Below are positions 24,340 to 36,792 of a stretch of DNA of 64,000 nucleotides, piece after piece. Position 1 is the stretch's first letter. Every line of letters starts with the position of its first letter. Source of the stretch: Phocoena phocoena. Its lineage: Eukaryota; Chordata; Mammalia; Artiodactyla; Phocoenidae. The translations under genes were made by a program, and so were the position numbers. The stretch spans positions 56,291,682 to 56,355,681 of the forward strand of contig NC_089234.1 of the NCBI RefSeq assembly GCF_963924675.1, given 5' to 3'. A model generated the notes under the pieces. That model saw nothing but the letters and a program-made list of their open reading frames with translations, did no database searches and had not been told where the DNA came from.

Positions 24340-26340
24340 CAGTGGATGGCTCATGGCATGGCTGGCCTTGATAGGTGACACCTCCCAATGGCAGTTATTT
24401 TCTGGGTTTGATCTCGTTCTACCAGCTCACTTGCCACAGACTGTTAAATGCCACTCCTTCCCTGACTTCAGGCAGGTCCCCCAGTCTGTTCACAGTGATG
24501 ACATCATGCATCACGTCTTCAAGAAGCTTATTAACAAATGGATTTCTTTTTCTTTGGCAGGGAGGAGGCCCTCAAAACCAGATCCATTGCCCTTCTCATC
24601 CTAGGGATGAAAACAAAGCCCCCAGAAATCTTTTTGGCTCGTGGGATGAGGCAGGGGGAGGAGACCAGCTCAGGGATTTGGATCGACCCTGGACCACTTC
24701 AGCACTCACGTGAATTCCTTCCCTGAGTACTCTTCCTTAAGGCCAATTTTGTAGGCACCCAGTGGTGCGGCTCCTTTGGAAGGCACAGTTCGATAAACCA
24801 AAGTGTCATTGTCATAGCAAAGCTCTCTCCATTGGGGCAGGATGACTGGCAATCGTTAAAGTGTGGTTCCTCTCAAGCCCTTTGGGAGAAACACCTTTGC
24901 CCCCAGACATTTTAGTAAAACGCTCAGAGCATTCATCTATCTCCATTTCTTCAACATCATATCTAACCAAGTCTCCAACAAAACAGCTGTTTACATCTTA
25001 CGAGGCCCCCGAATTAAAAAGCCTGTTTCTCAGGCATAACGGAAACCTCAGCTCGTCACCAGGATACACTTTAACGCAACTCCTTTTTGTGTTGACGCTG
25101 AATGGCCAAAACACAGGGAGAACTCTGCTTAGATTCTCTTTATGGCAAGAAATGCAAAAGGACAGAGAGAGAGAAGCTTAAATGGGGAAATAATGCTCTC
25201 TTTCTTACAGACAGCAGGAGGAAATTGATACTCTCCCTGCCGTGGAAGGTCAAAATGCCAACTTTGAATTGAACTGTAAAGATTAAATTCTGAACAGTTA
25301 CCCTCTGCAGCAGTTGTAAAAATTTCAGCAAATTGCAGCTGTCTTAGGTCTTTCACCCCGAAGGCCTACTCATTTCTATCAGTAGAGTTCCCTCTCCCTT
25401 CCAACCTGGCATGTCCAACCTAGCCCTAAATCCCTTTGCAAAATCTGGCCACAAAAGGGCGCGGCCAAAATCAAGGGCAGCTCAGGCAAACAGCACAGAC
25501 ACTGGGTTCAGCTCTTCTGAAAATCATCTTTATACATAAACCATTGGAAAAAGTCATAGTTTGAAATTGTTTCAGCGGCCTGGCAATGCTTTTAAAACAT
25601 AATCATCATACTTTACTCCTCTCTGAAAGGTTAGTTTAATCGTAGATCACAAAAAAATTGGTTTCCACAAATGCATAATGGTTCATCTGTGTCACACTTG
25701 AACTAAATGCTTTTTTAAATGGAGCTGAAATTATTTTGATGTGTACACAGTCCCGGATTTCTATACAACCTTTTTTAACCAGCCCATCAGGAACCTTGCC
25801 TCTACAGCCTCATTAATAATTCAGATGTGCTGATGACTTTAAAAGATCTATGGAATTGAAGCTTAGGGAAAAAAAAAAGCTCTGCTTGACAAAAAGATAA
25901 ATGAATGTAGAAAGAAGCTGTAGGAGTCTGGCAAGCTGTAGATCATCTCAGAACAGATTGTAACTTTATCATTCTGTCAGGGGGAATAATTTAAAGCACT
26001 TAATCAGTTAGCTTCACCGTGAGGATGTAGCATTATGAATTCGTATCGTCCAATCTGTTCAAATCAAAGTGAACTTAATTATAATAGGTGAGAGAGCCAG
26101 TGCAGGAAGGAGAGAGAGGGGTGGAGAATGATCCAAGAGGCAGGAAGTTTCCTGGGGGGTGTAAACCAAGCTGCTGAGCAAAGGTTAGTGAGTGAGCTTT
26201 CACCAAGGCTCATCCTGGCTCCAGCTCGGTGTCTACAATGGGGGCTCAGGGCACTGGACACAGCAAGAGGAAGCATGGTCCAAGGAGAGACAAGCAGAGT
26301 GGTCATGAGCTGACCATACATACCGGATCTATAAATCATT
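24340..26340. other. KCNMA1 intron, possibly conserved non-coding sequence
   Basis: No transposon seen. The part from about 25500 to 26090 is AT-rich, has intact short words such as AGCACTTAATCAGTTAGC and TTAATTATAATAGG, and looks like conserved vertebrate non-coding DNA. Conservation cannot be tested here. Confidence 0.3.
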
Positions 26341-26357
26341 AGCCATGCAGGGACGGA

Positions 26358-26384
26358 CACACACACACACACACACACACACAC
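26358..26384. repeat. (AC)n microsatellite
   Basis: Thirteen or so AC units following GGACGG. Confidence 0.9.
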
Positions 26385-27567
26385 GGTCCTCTATCATGAT
26401 CAAGCCAGGTGAGCAATTTTGTTAACGTATTCATCCAGGACCACTGACAAGGCAGTTATGAATTGCTCTGATAGGCAGAAAAGAAGGCCGGAGAGGCCAT
26501 TGTCTCTATAGCCGTGGGTGTGCTTGAAAGCTTTTTCCCTTTTTCTTTACTTCTCCTAAGCTACTAAAATGAGGCATACGATTCTCAAGTTAGAATGCAC
26601 TATTTGCCCCAGTCCCTTTGTATCTGTACACATGGCTGATTTCCCAGAAAATTCCAGTCGTAGAAAGAGGCGGGGATGAGGGCTGAGTCTTATGAAATAG
26701 CACTAAACGGCCAGGAGGACGCTAGGCCATTTTCATCCTCACCCCAGCCTCTGAATGCCCTGACTCAGCAGTCTCTTTCAGCCATCTCTGGATTTAGGGT
26801 GGAAATGAAATGCCAAGACTTCGTCAAGCTCCCTTGTTGACAGCTTGGGTGATTATAGTCGGTTAAGATAGTGCCACTAGGAATTCTTTTCATAACTTTA
26901 TAGCAACATAGAGTTTTCTTTCTTGAAATTAAAGCCATCTCAAAAGCCTCTGAAAACATTGGTTGCTATTCTGATTTTTCACCCTCATTGACCAGCAAAA
27001 ATCTGTGGGCTTACTTTAAGATCCCCAAAACTGGCTGCAGAAGAAACAAAAGAGTGGTATGATTGCGATTTACCTTTAAGTATGCTTGTACAAGCAAAGA
27101 AGGAGGTCCTGCATAAGATTCTATGGCTCAGTCTGTGGAAGGGACAATGTCCCTCAGTTTCCACTCAAATCAACGGATGCACAAATCTTTCTTTAGGTGC
27201 AATGCCCATACCTAATATTTGTTATATTCGCCATCTCCTCACCACCAAAGCTTTTTAGGCCAAGAAAGGAACCCCAGAGAACACTGCCAGAGTTAGTCTC
27301 CCAACCCCTCTTTATTCTCTGAAGTCCACCCCTGGTGCCTCCAAGTCCCAATAGCCCATTGGTTCATCACTTGCTACGGGCAGCTGAGGTATGTTTCAGG
27401 TTCCGGGGTTCTCCCTACACTGCACTGTCTCTCTTACCAGTTACTCACTGTCAGCTTCTCTCGATTACCTTTTTTGCATTTTTCAATGAACTTTCCAAAG
27501 TCTTTGCCCTAGGACTAACTAAGCTTCTCATTTCTCCTTCTTGTTCTCTATCCGTTTTGCCCTTTAG
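26385..27567. other. KCNMA1 intron up to the last acceptor
   Basis: No recognisable repeat. The pyrimidine-rich run CCTTCTTGTTCTCTATCCGT before 27567 serves the terminal acceptor. Confidence 0.5.
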
Positions 27568-27722
27568 CAGAAAAGAAATGGTTTACAGATGAACCGGATA
27601 ATGCCTATCCCAGAAACATTCAAATCAAGCCCATGAGTACCCACATGGCTAACCAGATCAACCAATATAAATCCACAAGCAGCTTGATTCCACCAATCAG
27701 AGAAGTTGAAGATGAATGTTGA
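27568..27722 (+). CDS. KCNMA1: KCNMA1 last coding exon, read in two frames (DEC and VYR)
   Basis: The acceptor is ccctttagCAG, a NAGNAG tandem, so the exon can start at 27568 or 27571. With the microexon included it reads AEKKWFTDEPDNAYPRN, IQIKPMSTHMANQINQYKS and TSSLIPPIREVEDEC, stopping at TGA 27720-27722; this is the Slo1 DEC isoform. With the microexon skipped the same bases read (N)RKEMVYR, or KKEMVYR from the second AG, stopping at TGA 27590-27592. The first 22 or so bases are therefore coding in two frames. Known biology: the DEC ending lowers surface expression relative to VYR and ERL. The 3' UTR follows directly. Confidence 0.96.
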
Positions 27723-28320
27723 CTCCCAGGAGACCAGAACTATTTTTTTTAAAGCCTGACAAACTTCATAAATGGTGACGTGACTTTTCTTCCTCTTACA
27801 TGCTGAATCACTGGTGGAAACGTTAGGATAAGCGAGAATTGCAAGAAAAATAAAGTAGACAGATCTTTCTCTTTGCCTTGAACATTGCTTCCATGTATTT
27901 TGGAAAAGAAAATGATTTCATTTATATATGAACATACTAAAATAGTCATGTATAGTCTCTAGCATTTTAAATTATTTTTATTTATTAGAAGGAAAATATA
28001 TTTTTTCTTTTTCTCCCATTGTCATATATATATTCCCTATATCTAACAATGCAAACTCAAAAGGAATGTGGCCAGACTCCTTATGCATATTTCTCTTCTT
28101 TCTCTCTTTTTCTTTGAGGAGAATGATGGTCACCACCACAGTTAATTATAATTAAGGGGAATGGATTATTAAGACAACTTTAAAATGGTCCAATAATGTA
28201 AACATGTATTTTAGTAAATTTAAAAAAGAAGACAAAAGAGGGCAGGTGAATTTCCTAGATGGGTATGTATTTTGGCTGTACTGACACCAGCTCTTAATAA
28301 ATGGAAAGTTACTTATTTTC
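27723..28320 (+). other. KCNMA1: KCNMA1 proximal 3' UTR with two poly(A) signals
   Basis: AT-rich sequence with no repeat element that I can identify. AATAAA occurs at 27849-27854 and 28296-28301, the second within a short AT-rich context typical of mammalian 3' ends. Either could end a short DEC or VYR transcript. The exact cleavage site cannot be read from sequence alone. Confidence 0.6.
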
Positions 28321-30397
28321 GAAAGTCATATTTTTGTAGTTTTAGTTTTCATCCTGTATTTCTCACCTTTTGTTCATATATTTAAAGGGAAGACCTTCTT
28401 GCAGCTTTTCTACAAATGCCAGATCGGGTTTACCCTGCCAACTAACAATACCAGAGGGTTGTGAGCATGCCTGGGACGTGGAAGTTGAGGACCAGATGCA
28501 CAGAAGACATTTATTTCTCTGTTTGTTGTTCTAATGGTGGGGACTCCTTCCTACATGCTGTTATGCTTCTCATTTCATATCTCCAAACCAACCAAGCAGT
28601 AATTGCAACTTTGGAAAGGTCTGGTGGACTCTCTCCCCATTCCCCAAGTCCAGGGCTTTTAGCCTGAAAGTTTGTAAACACCAATGAATAGTTTTACTTA
28701 ACGATAGGATATGATAACACATTCATGCTATTCACTGAGTTTTTGTGTAAAAGCCAGAAAAGTTCCATGCTCAAGGAGATGACTCTTGCCCAGATCTAAA
28801 TTTTGCAGGCTTTCCTTTAGTTGCTGGGACAAAACACACAAACTTGTTACAGCAACCTACAAAATAATAACAACAAAAGGACAGCAATGAATGCACTTAA
28901 TATAGACCGTTAGAAAAAGCCTTTGAAAATTAACCAGCAATGAAATCTAATGTATCAGCCACTTCAAACTGTGGTCAAAAAGATTTTTCTAACCATCAGA
29001 CACAATTCCGATGTCTCCGAGCTCTGCTGTTGCTTGCATGCCCAGTGTAACGGTGTCCCAGCAATTGTTCCATTCCAAATGATTTTCAACTTCAAAATGA
29101 TCGATCTTTGATAGAAACATCAGGATCTCTGGAGCAGCATGGATGTGATAGTGATTTTTATTTTCTTAAAAATGTAAACTGTGGACACTTGAAGGAACCA
29201 AGCCAACCAGAATATCCCCCAAAGTCCCACGCTATCTATTCCATTAGGCCATGACCCCGTGGTATGTAGTATGTCACAGCAAATCAGATCAGAGCCAAGC
29301 AATGAAATCATCATGAAAACATAGGTCCACTAAGTACTCCAATTACCAACGTAGGCAAAATGAGCTTCCACCTCTGTCCCGTCCCTGCAGAGCCAATGTA
29401 GTTGTGTTTCCACCTCGTAGGCGTCGTCCTAAAGTGACTTGTCAGACTGTGGTTACCCTGTCGTCACATTTTTGTAGAATTAGTTCTATAAAAGTATCGT
29501 GAATATAACATATGTCCAACTGGATTGTTTAAAAATTACTTATAATCAATCACTAGTCTACTCAGCAGACTAAACTGACGTCAGCATTCTCTTCAGGCTG
29601 ATAAACATTTCTTGGTTTCCAACAGAAGTAAAATGGGTTTATGGGGCGACACCCTTGCTGAGAGTTGACAACTTTCCTGAAAGCTAGGCCTTCTTCTACA
29701 TAATGATTTTGTATTGGGTTCACCTTAGTACATTCTTAGTACATCAATCCACGCTCTTCTTTCCTTCATGAACCCTAGTGGGTTCCTGATAACTTGATAA
29801 CCATTTCTGAATCTGTCTTAACTATTTGGTCTCCTCTGTCAGGCACTGGTGGCCACCACCTAAATGCTCTTCCATTAGAGGAAGTTAGGCCACGGTGTCC
29901 CATGCCTGCTGCCCTCTCTTCCCCATCTCTCCAAACCGATGCACACTGGAAACAGAAGTACAAACTCCATGCCCTTTACGGCTAGAGATTTGAATCTAAG
30001 CTGTTTTTTTTTTAAACCAAAATGGCTAAGATAGTTTCCCGGAGCAAGGGCTCTCCTCCAAAAACCAATTGGCAGGAATCCATTTTCTTCTAAGGTAGAG
30101 CAAGGTTGTGCTGTTTTGCCTTTGTAATAATGAATTGCTTGGGGCCAGAAAATGAAATAAGGCATTTTTTAAAGGGAGTATACAAAACGACTGGCCTGGT
30201 GGCTCCTTGGCAAAAACTGGTACCCAGTAGACGGAAAGTGAAATGGAAACAGAAACGAGATCGTAAGATCATTGAAGGGCTTGAAGGAATGCCAGAGCTT
30301 CCCGATTTGTTTCTATTTGTTGAGCCCTGTGGCCCTGAGGGAATCCTCACCTCACCACGCTCTGACAGACCTATCTTCCTGGCTACGTTCAGCACAG

Positions 30398-30419
30398 ACC
30401 AACGATGGCCATCGTTGGT
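30398..30419. repeat. Perfect 22-bp palindrome
   Basis: Half-site ACCAACGATGG followed at once by its exact reverse complement, no spacer. Contains two CpG sites placed symmetrically. Confidence 0.95.
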
Positions 30420-33400
30420 ATAGTCCATGTTATAAGGCTCTGAGGTCCCACCCCAGTTTAGGATTCCAGAGAAGCCATTTTCCCAAATTAGTAACTCAAG
30501 TGCTTTGGGAATCAAACTCACCAACAGGCTATTTTAAAAGCTGAAAGCACCTACTGATAAAAGCATCGCCACCATCATCATCTTTCTCATTAAGAAAACT
30601 TTTGCTTTCATCTGAGCAATTTTATATTTTAAAATAGCCCCTTGAACCAAGATAAAACACCTTCAATAAAAGCGGTTGTGACTAAGGCATGTTGGAGAAC
30701 ACCCAGAAGCTCTTTCCTTCCAAAGCTTGGGGCATCTTATAATGTACTTTGTATAAAATTTAACTGAGGACTTTAAATAAACAGGGAATTAGAACTGTTT
30801 GGTTAGGATTAGAAAGGGAGAAAGTGAGAAGGCATAAGAACATTGGGGATATTTTCATGTTGAAAAGCGAAGAGTCCAAGTTTCCTACTTATGGTTTAAT
30901 ACGAGGGTTCACAAGCTACATCTGCAAATAACTAGCTATCCACTTCGAAAATGTTCTTTCAACTCTCTGAGTCTCAGTGACCTCATTTGTAAATGAAAGT
31001 GATTCATCTAGGTGACTCTAAGGTCCCTTTCAGATCTGAGAGGATGTGCTGTGAGTTAAAAGGGGGGGAGCATGGGAACAAGCCACCCCCTGGAGACAGC
31101 CTTGTCCTGTACTAGAATAATGGTCCTTCTTGCTGCACCACCCCAGCAGTCCTCCTGAGGGTAGTGCCTCTTCTGCTCTGGACACGTAGCAGCTATGTTC
31201 ATTCCTCTGCTTTACATTTGGGAGTCTCCTTAGGTTCAAAACGCAAATTTCAAAATTCAAACTCACCTGAATCACGTTGGTCTGATTTTTCTGTGTGTTC
31301 CTAGGGTTTTCTTCTCAATCTCATCCTGGCCTGCCTTTTTTATTGGCTCAAGGCTCAATTTCCATCAATCCCTTCATTTCTAACCCATATCTCCAATCTC
31401 CAATATGTAGTTGGAGGCTCACAACCCCCAGATTTCTGCAGTTTTCCTCATTTTTATTTCCACGTGTGGATCTGGGCACTAGGAAGGTACGAGTCTTACT
31501 TCTCACTTCATTTCCCATCCTCTGTTTATTTGATTTTTTTTCCTTTCATCAGTACGGCAACTATTTCTTTGCTACTTACATTCATAAGTCTAATTTTCAC
31601 CTACCATTTTTCTTTGTCAAAGAGAATCTCAGTTTAGAAAAAAGGAAGGAAGAGAGGTAGAAAGAGAGAAAAAAATTTAAACCAATTGTGACGTGAGTCA
31701 CCTTACTTATAGACGATTAAACACATCATTCAAATTGGACATGGAATTCCAGTGCAGAATCCGTCCATTTACTATGGCGAGCAGAGGGAGAGTAAGATGA
31801 GACTTCAGAGAAGGGGCTAGAAAGTAAATTGTCTTAAGGGCCAAGCTAAGAGGTTGAGGCTTGCTCTAGAAACTCATGGAAAGCCGCTAGATGTTTTAAA
31901 CAAAGAGTGACAAACACCAATATCTGTGCACTTTTTAGGTTGTATATTTTGCGAAGTCAGTTCTTCCTGGAAGTCATCAAGAGCAGATACGCAGAGTTGA
32001 ACATTTTCTCAGCAGCATGGAGTTCTCAAGGGTGCAAACTCCAAGTCCACACAACTCAGCACATGAAGTCCTACCTTCCTCAAATAAATGTTATAGATCC
32101 TACTACTTGTAGAAGGTCAAATGGCAGGGTAGGGGCTGGTGTGGGGGGCTGCCTTGAGGGCTGGCTGTTGGGGTCATTGGCTGTAGTTCTGGAAAAGGTT
32201 CTTTGTGAAAGGAACACTTAATTGGGACCTCAATAGAGGAACCCTGTGGAGGAATAGGAAAGAATGCAGGGCAGCTGAGAACTGTTGTGTTAATTAGTTC
32301 AAAGTGGAAGAAGCTGAGTGTGATCTATAAAGGCAGGCTTTTCAGGCAAAAGGTAAGGAGAAAGTGGTGCTGAGAGGAGGGCTACGGAAGGTCCTGTGGA
32401 TTTGGACGTCAGAACCACAGAGGTAGGTACACAGTGGGGTGTATGGCTGGGTTCTCCAAAGGAGGCAGGGTAGGTGTGGAAGATTTTTTGAAGGCAGAAA
32501 AACATGGGGGCTACAACAATATTTTCTCAAGGGTTAAAAGGAGCAAAATAAGTAGGTACTCCTGGAAAAGGAGACCTAGGGTACTCCAGAATCAGAAAAA
32601 TGGGTAAACCAGAGACGGAAACTTTAAGAGAGAGGTTGGAAATGAAGGTGTTGGAGATGGTGACTCAGAAGTAAAAGGACTCACTTGAAGAGGGCAGGGA
32701 CTTTGCTCGTTTGTTTTATCTCCAGAGCTTGTCACGAGGCCTGGCTCTGGGTGTGCAGTCAGTTGTTACTTTGGATGCCGTAGGCAATGGAGGTTGGCTA
32801 AGACTTCTAGGTCACTGGAATTCTTCCTGGAGAAGGACCAGAAGAGAGGGATCTTGAGGTGTGCTTTTTCTTTTGCCTCCCTGTTCATGTCATTCCATTG
32901 TTCCTCATCTCCACACACTGGCGGTTTTGGTTTCAGCATTCCTAAAACAAATGCAACAATCCCTTTGCTTTAGTGGCTTTTCTGGACAGGCAGCATGAGG
33001 AGAGGGGGTTTTTGGCTTTGGTGAAAATCAATCTTAATTTCTAGGTAGATTTCAAATTTCAAAAGCTTTCCTTTGGTCTGTTTTTCCCCCCCCAAGGACT
33101 TCTGTGTTTCTTCTCCTCCACCTTGCTATTCAGCAGAACAGGGACAAAAGTGACACCAAAGTGCTCCAGTGTGCCTGCCTTAGGAAGCTTTCCTGGGCCC
33201 GCTGTTCAGAATCTTAGATGGAAATGTCCACACGGCACCATCATACGCCCGCCAGAGCAAACTAGAGCGTCTGTCACATGGGGTTCAGGGTCAGTGTGAG
33301 AAAGGCAGCCAGCAGGTAGGGGAGCCCTGCCAACAAGGTTGATGGAGCCCCACTTCCACACTAAACCAAAGCCCCCCTGCCCCAGAGCAGCCTGCTCCCC

Positions 33401-33738
33401 TCCCTTCCTTCCGCTGAGCACAGCCCGAGACACATTTGACCAGAACTGCAACATTTCAAACATGAACCAAGGTCTGCCTGGAAATCCTAATTAAAAGTGT
33501 TCCATTCCCAGGTGACCCAATCACATCCTGCCTAAAACTTCTGGCCCACATCCCACCACCCAGATGCTGAAAAGAAACCTTCCCCCACTTAACACCAAAA
33601 CCTGCCCTCAATGTTTCTTCAGGGGACAAAGAAAAAAAAAAAAAAAAAAGCTTATATAGAGGTCAGCCTACGAGTTCATTAAGGAAAAGGAGCGTGGCTT
33701 ATTCATCTGTCTTTCAGACGTTTGATTGTTGGCATTAT

Positions 33739-33770
33739 GGTGGTGGTGGTGGTGGTGGTGGTGATGATGA
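33739..33770 (+). repeat. (GGT)n / (GAT)n trinucleotide repeat
   Basis: TGGTGGTGGTGG continuing to GTGATGATGATAATGG. About 160 bp before the candidate distal 3' end. Confidence 0.9.
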
Positions 33771-33899
33771 TAATGGTAATGATGAACTACTATGACCTAA
33801 CCGGATTGGAAGAGAGACTAAATGCTGGTGCTCTGAAATGATCTACTCAACTCTGTCATCTGTAACAACCAGTGATAACTCTCTTGTCTTGTAAAAAGG

Positions 33900-33990
33900 G
33901 TTTGTACATAACTTGTACATGGTTTCATTTTGTATTTTTCGCAGATTAAAAATTTATGTATTTGTGTTCTAAAATGGCGAGTGTGCCTTG
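33900..33990 (+). promoter_or_regulatory. Candidate distal poly(A) region with Pumilio-type motif
   Basis: TTTGTACATAACTTGTACATGG-like sequence starts at 33900 and includes TGTACATA, a match to the Pumilio element TGTANATA. ATTAAA follows at 33945 and a GT/T-rich stretch after that. This arrangement resembles the last 100 bases of a mammalian mRNA. It lies 6.2 kb after the DEC stop codon. Inferred only. Confidence 0.35.
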
Positions 33991-34735
33991 TGTCTCTGTA
34001 GCACCCACACATCTGTGGGGGGGGTGGAGTCTCTGAGTTTCCATCGGGTTGCTGTAGCTCTCCCTGAAGGCAAAGTTGTGGACTGATAGGAGGCGTGGGA
34101 ATGGCCTTCCATTGCCTTTCCAGCTTCAAGTGTGAACAGAGCCCTGCACCTCTAAGGAGACTGTCAGTGGGTACCAGGCCAAGACAGCAATGGATGGTGG
34201 GGGGGGTGGGGGGAGGAAGAGCCGCTGTCATTAGATGTGGTGCCTGGGAATCGGTCCCTCCAGGGTCACACCATGGCCGGAGGGCCCACAAGCTCCTGCA
34301 GAAACCTCCAGCATGCAGGTTGCTAAAGAAATAGGGCAGCCTTCAGGTAGGCCCCTGGAAAGCTAGAATGTGTCTGTCCTCAGCCACCTGCACCCAAGCT
34401 AGTTACCCTTTCCTGATATCTGCATAGCGAAGCAGTGCGCTTTTTCCTTGCATTTGGCTTATCAAGACAGCCTTTAGAAGTTTTGATTCATCCTGCCCCA
34501 TACTCACCCCCACAGAGAAATCAATGAAACTTTATCGCAAGGCAAAAGAAGAAAGACAATGACAACAAAAAACCTCTTAAAAATTGGTGCTGTGGTCTCA
34601 GGGCCATCGTTGAAATCACCTTCAGAATCCTAAGTTTGAACTCTTTTATGGAGGCCGGACTCCCAGAGTTAAGGCTGGTCTAGCCTGGAGGAAAGGAAGG
34701 AGCTAGAGATGGGAGAAAAGCCACCCACGTTGTAT
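33991..34735. other. No gene; G-rich tract at 34196-34216
   Basis: Unique-looking sequence. GGTGGGGGGGGTGGGGGG at about 34196 may form a G-quadruplex. The 157-aa minus-strand ORF at 33818-34291 has no recognisable domain. Confidence 0.4.
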
Positions 34736-34739
34736 GTAT

Positions 34740-35000
34740 GTAATGTGTATAATGATTGGCATTTAATGTATTGTAGAGATTGTCTCACTTGTTCCTCAGC
34801 CACATATTTACTGAATAGCTATTATGTTCACATTCCTCTGCTGGGAGCTGGGGATACAGCAGTGAGCAGTATCACGACCCCACTCCAGTCTGGGAGGGGA
34901 TAAACAGCTAGTAGTCATGTACTAAAACTTAACCTACAGGGGTTAGTACAGTAGGGCATTGGGAAGGCATAAGAGGAGCACTTAGCCATTTCAAGAACAA
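34740..35000 (-). repeat. L2 3' fragment
   Basis: TTTACTGAATAGCTATTATG, then GCTGGGAGCTGGGGATACAG, then CAGTGAGCAGTATCACGACC, the reverse-complement L2 tail. Confidence 0.6.
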
Positions 35001-36002
35001 TCTACCAACTGACTGATACTTTGAGAAACAAATTCCTATTCTACATAAGCCAAGACCAGCCCAAACCAGAACTCATTCCCAGGGGTCAGCAAAGCAGGTT
35101 CACCTGTCAGAATGTGCCAATTCCTGACAGTTTTGGGACCCTGGTTTCTCAACTTGCCTTCTCCAATATTTGCTAACAAATCTGAATGTTGTTGGGGAAT
35201 GTAATTGCAGAGCATATGGTCCCCATTAGTTAGGCAAACTCCACTGCCAAATTTGGCTCCAAGGAAGGAGTCTGCACAAAGGATGAAGTATTAGGAAGAG
35301 ATCGACAGTGACAGAGAAAGCAAATGAAAGAGATGAGACAGTGAGTTACAAAATAGCAGGCTCGGCATACCCAGCGAGATGAATGTGGAACATATTTTTC
35401 TATTTGTTGAGAAAACAATATATGTGAATTTGTGCTAAAATCTCCCTGTAGCAAAAATCAAAGTAGACCATTCACCAGAATCAATGTTAACTGCTTTGCA
35501 ACGTCAGATAAGATAGATTCTGCCTGGGAGAAAAACTGGGGGGGAACAGAATAGACAGGGTGCAAAGGAAATAAAGCATGAATGATACCAAAATGTAAAT
35601 ATGGGCTCAGGACTATTTTAAATGTTAACGGACCAGGGCTTTCAGAGAAGAAACAGAATCTCATGCTTACTAACCTTTCAGATACCGAGAGTCTGAAAAT
35701 GTAGGCTAAGAATCAGAGATAAGAGGTCCCCTGCGACCTGGAAAGAATGATTGGACAAGTGGGGCCATGGGGTATCATCAGGCAGAAAGCAGTTCCCCTG
35801 CCCAGTCCAGCTTGTGAAAACTGCAGAGGAAGCAGGGCTGTGCCTGCACCCAGGTACATCCTGGCTCCTTGGCCTGGTCTTTCCAAAGAGCTAAAGTAGG
35901 GGTCCTCTCATTCGCTGCCCACCTCATGCACCTTGGTTTTCAGTCTTTTGTAGTTATCTCACCCATACCTAATTTGACAGATTATTTTTTTGCTAAGTCA
36001 TT
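35001..36002. other. No recognisable feature
   Basis: Intergenic sequence downstream of KCNMA1 without a clear repeat. Confidence 0.4.
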
Positions 36003-36355
36003 TCTTTTTTTTTAATTGAAATATAGTTGATTTACAATGTTTCAGGTGTTTAGCCAAGTGCTTCAGTGATATATACATACATATATCTATGTATCAAAGT
36101 GATGATATATACATACATATATCTATGTGTCTATATCTATCTGTTTCTTTTCAGATTCTTTCCTGTTATAGGTTATTACAAGATATTGAATATAGTTCCC
36201 TGTGCCATATAGTAGGTCCTTGTTATGTATCTATTTTTTATAGAGTAGTGTGTATCTTTTAATCCCAAATTCCTAATTTATCCCTCCTCGCCCCTCTTTC
36301 CCCTTTGGTAACCGTAAGTTTGTTTTCTATGTCAGTGAGTCTATTTCTAATTTGA
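36003..36355 (-). mobile_element. L1 3' UTR fragment
   Basis: TTTAATTGAAATATAGTTGA, then TTATAGGTTATTACAAGATA, then CCCTGTGCCATATAGTAGGT, the cetartiodactyl L1 3' UTR on the minus strand. A 25-bp word beginning GATATATACATACATATA is repeated in tandem near 36068 and 36104. Confidence 0.8.
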
Positions 36356-36792
36356 CAGATGTTTTAAAAGCAAGTTACCTTAATCATGTCTTTCTGAAAA
36401 TAACCAACTTTGTTTTTGTAGAATCAATAAGCTCTTTCTTGTCCTTGTCTTTCTTTGGTTAGCACACTATTTAATTCAATTGCATGGTACAATAACAAGC
36501 AGAAATGTTTCAGTTGGCTTGGGACTGCTGGGAGGCTCAGCTGGCGAAAGCACAAGGAGCATCCCACAAGGCGTGAGACGTCAGTGTACGGCAGACAGCG
36601 GCGAGCATGTTCACAGGAGGATGGAGAGGGAGCGGCAGCTAACCCAGCTAGTTGATAAGTAGTGCTCGGTTAAGAAGGCTTCTAATAGAAACAATCGTAG
36701 GTCTCTATCAATGAGAGATGAGTTCAATGAATTTATTCATACATTCAGTGGAGTACCAGACACTCAGTACAAAGGATGAAGTAGATTTATGT

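Larger units (their letters stand above)
28321..33990 (+). other. Possible extended 3' UTR / repeat-poor 3' flank of KCNMA1
   Basis: About 5.7 kb with no young SINE or L1. It contains AATAAA at 30665-30670 and 30776-30781, a perfect palindrome at 30398-30419, MIR/L2-like remnants around 30.95 and 31.8-32.8 kb, and a GGT/GAT repeat at 33.74 kb. It ends in a segment with TGTACATA, ATTAAA (33945-33950) and a T-rich tail that looks like a transcript end. The absence of insertions suits a retained 3' UTR or regulatory flank. No convincing coding sequence was found; ORFs of 144 aa and 157 aa on the minus strand lack recognisable domains. Confidence 0.35.

Noticed and set aside
30090..30524. 144-aa minus-strand ORF
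   Set aside because: No recognisable domain or splice context; lies antisense in the putative 3' flank of KCNMA1.
33818..34291. 157-aa minus-strand ORF
   Set aside because: No domain; ORF length is within chance for this composition and it overlaps the candidate transcript end on the other strand.
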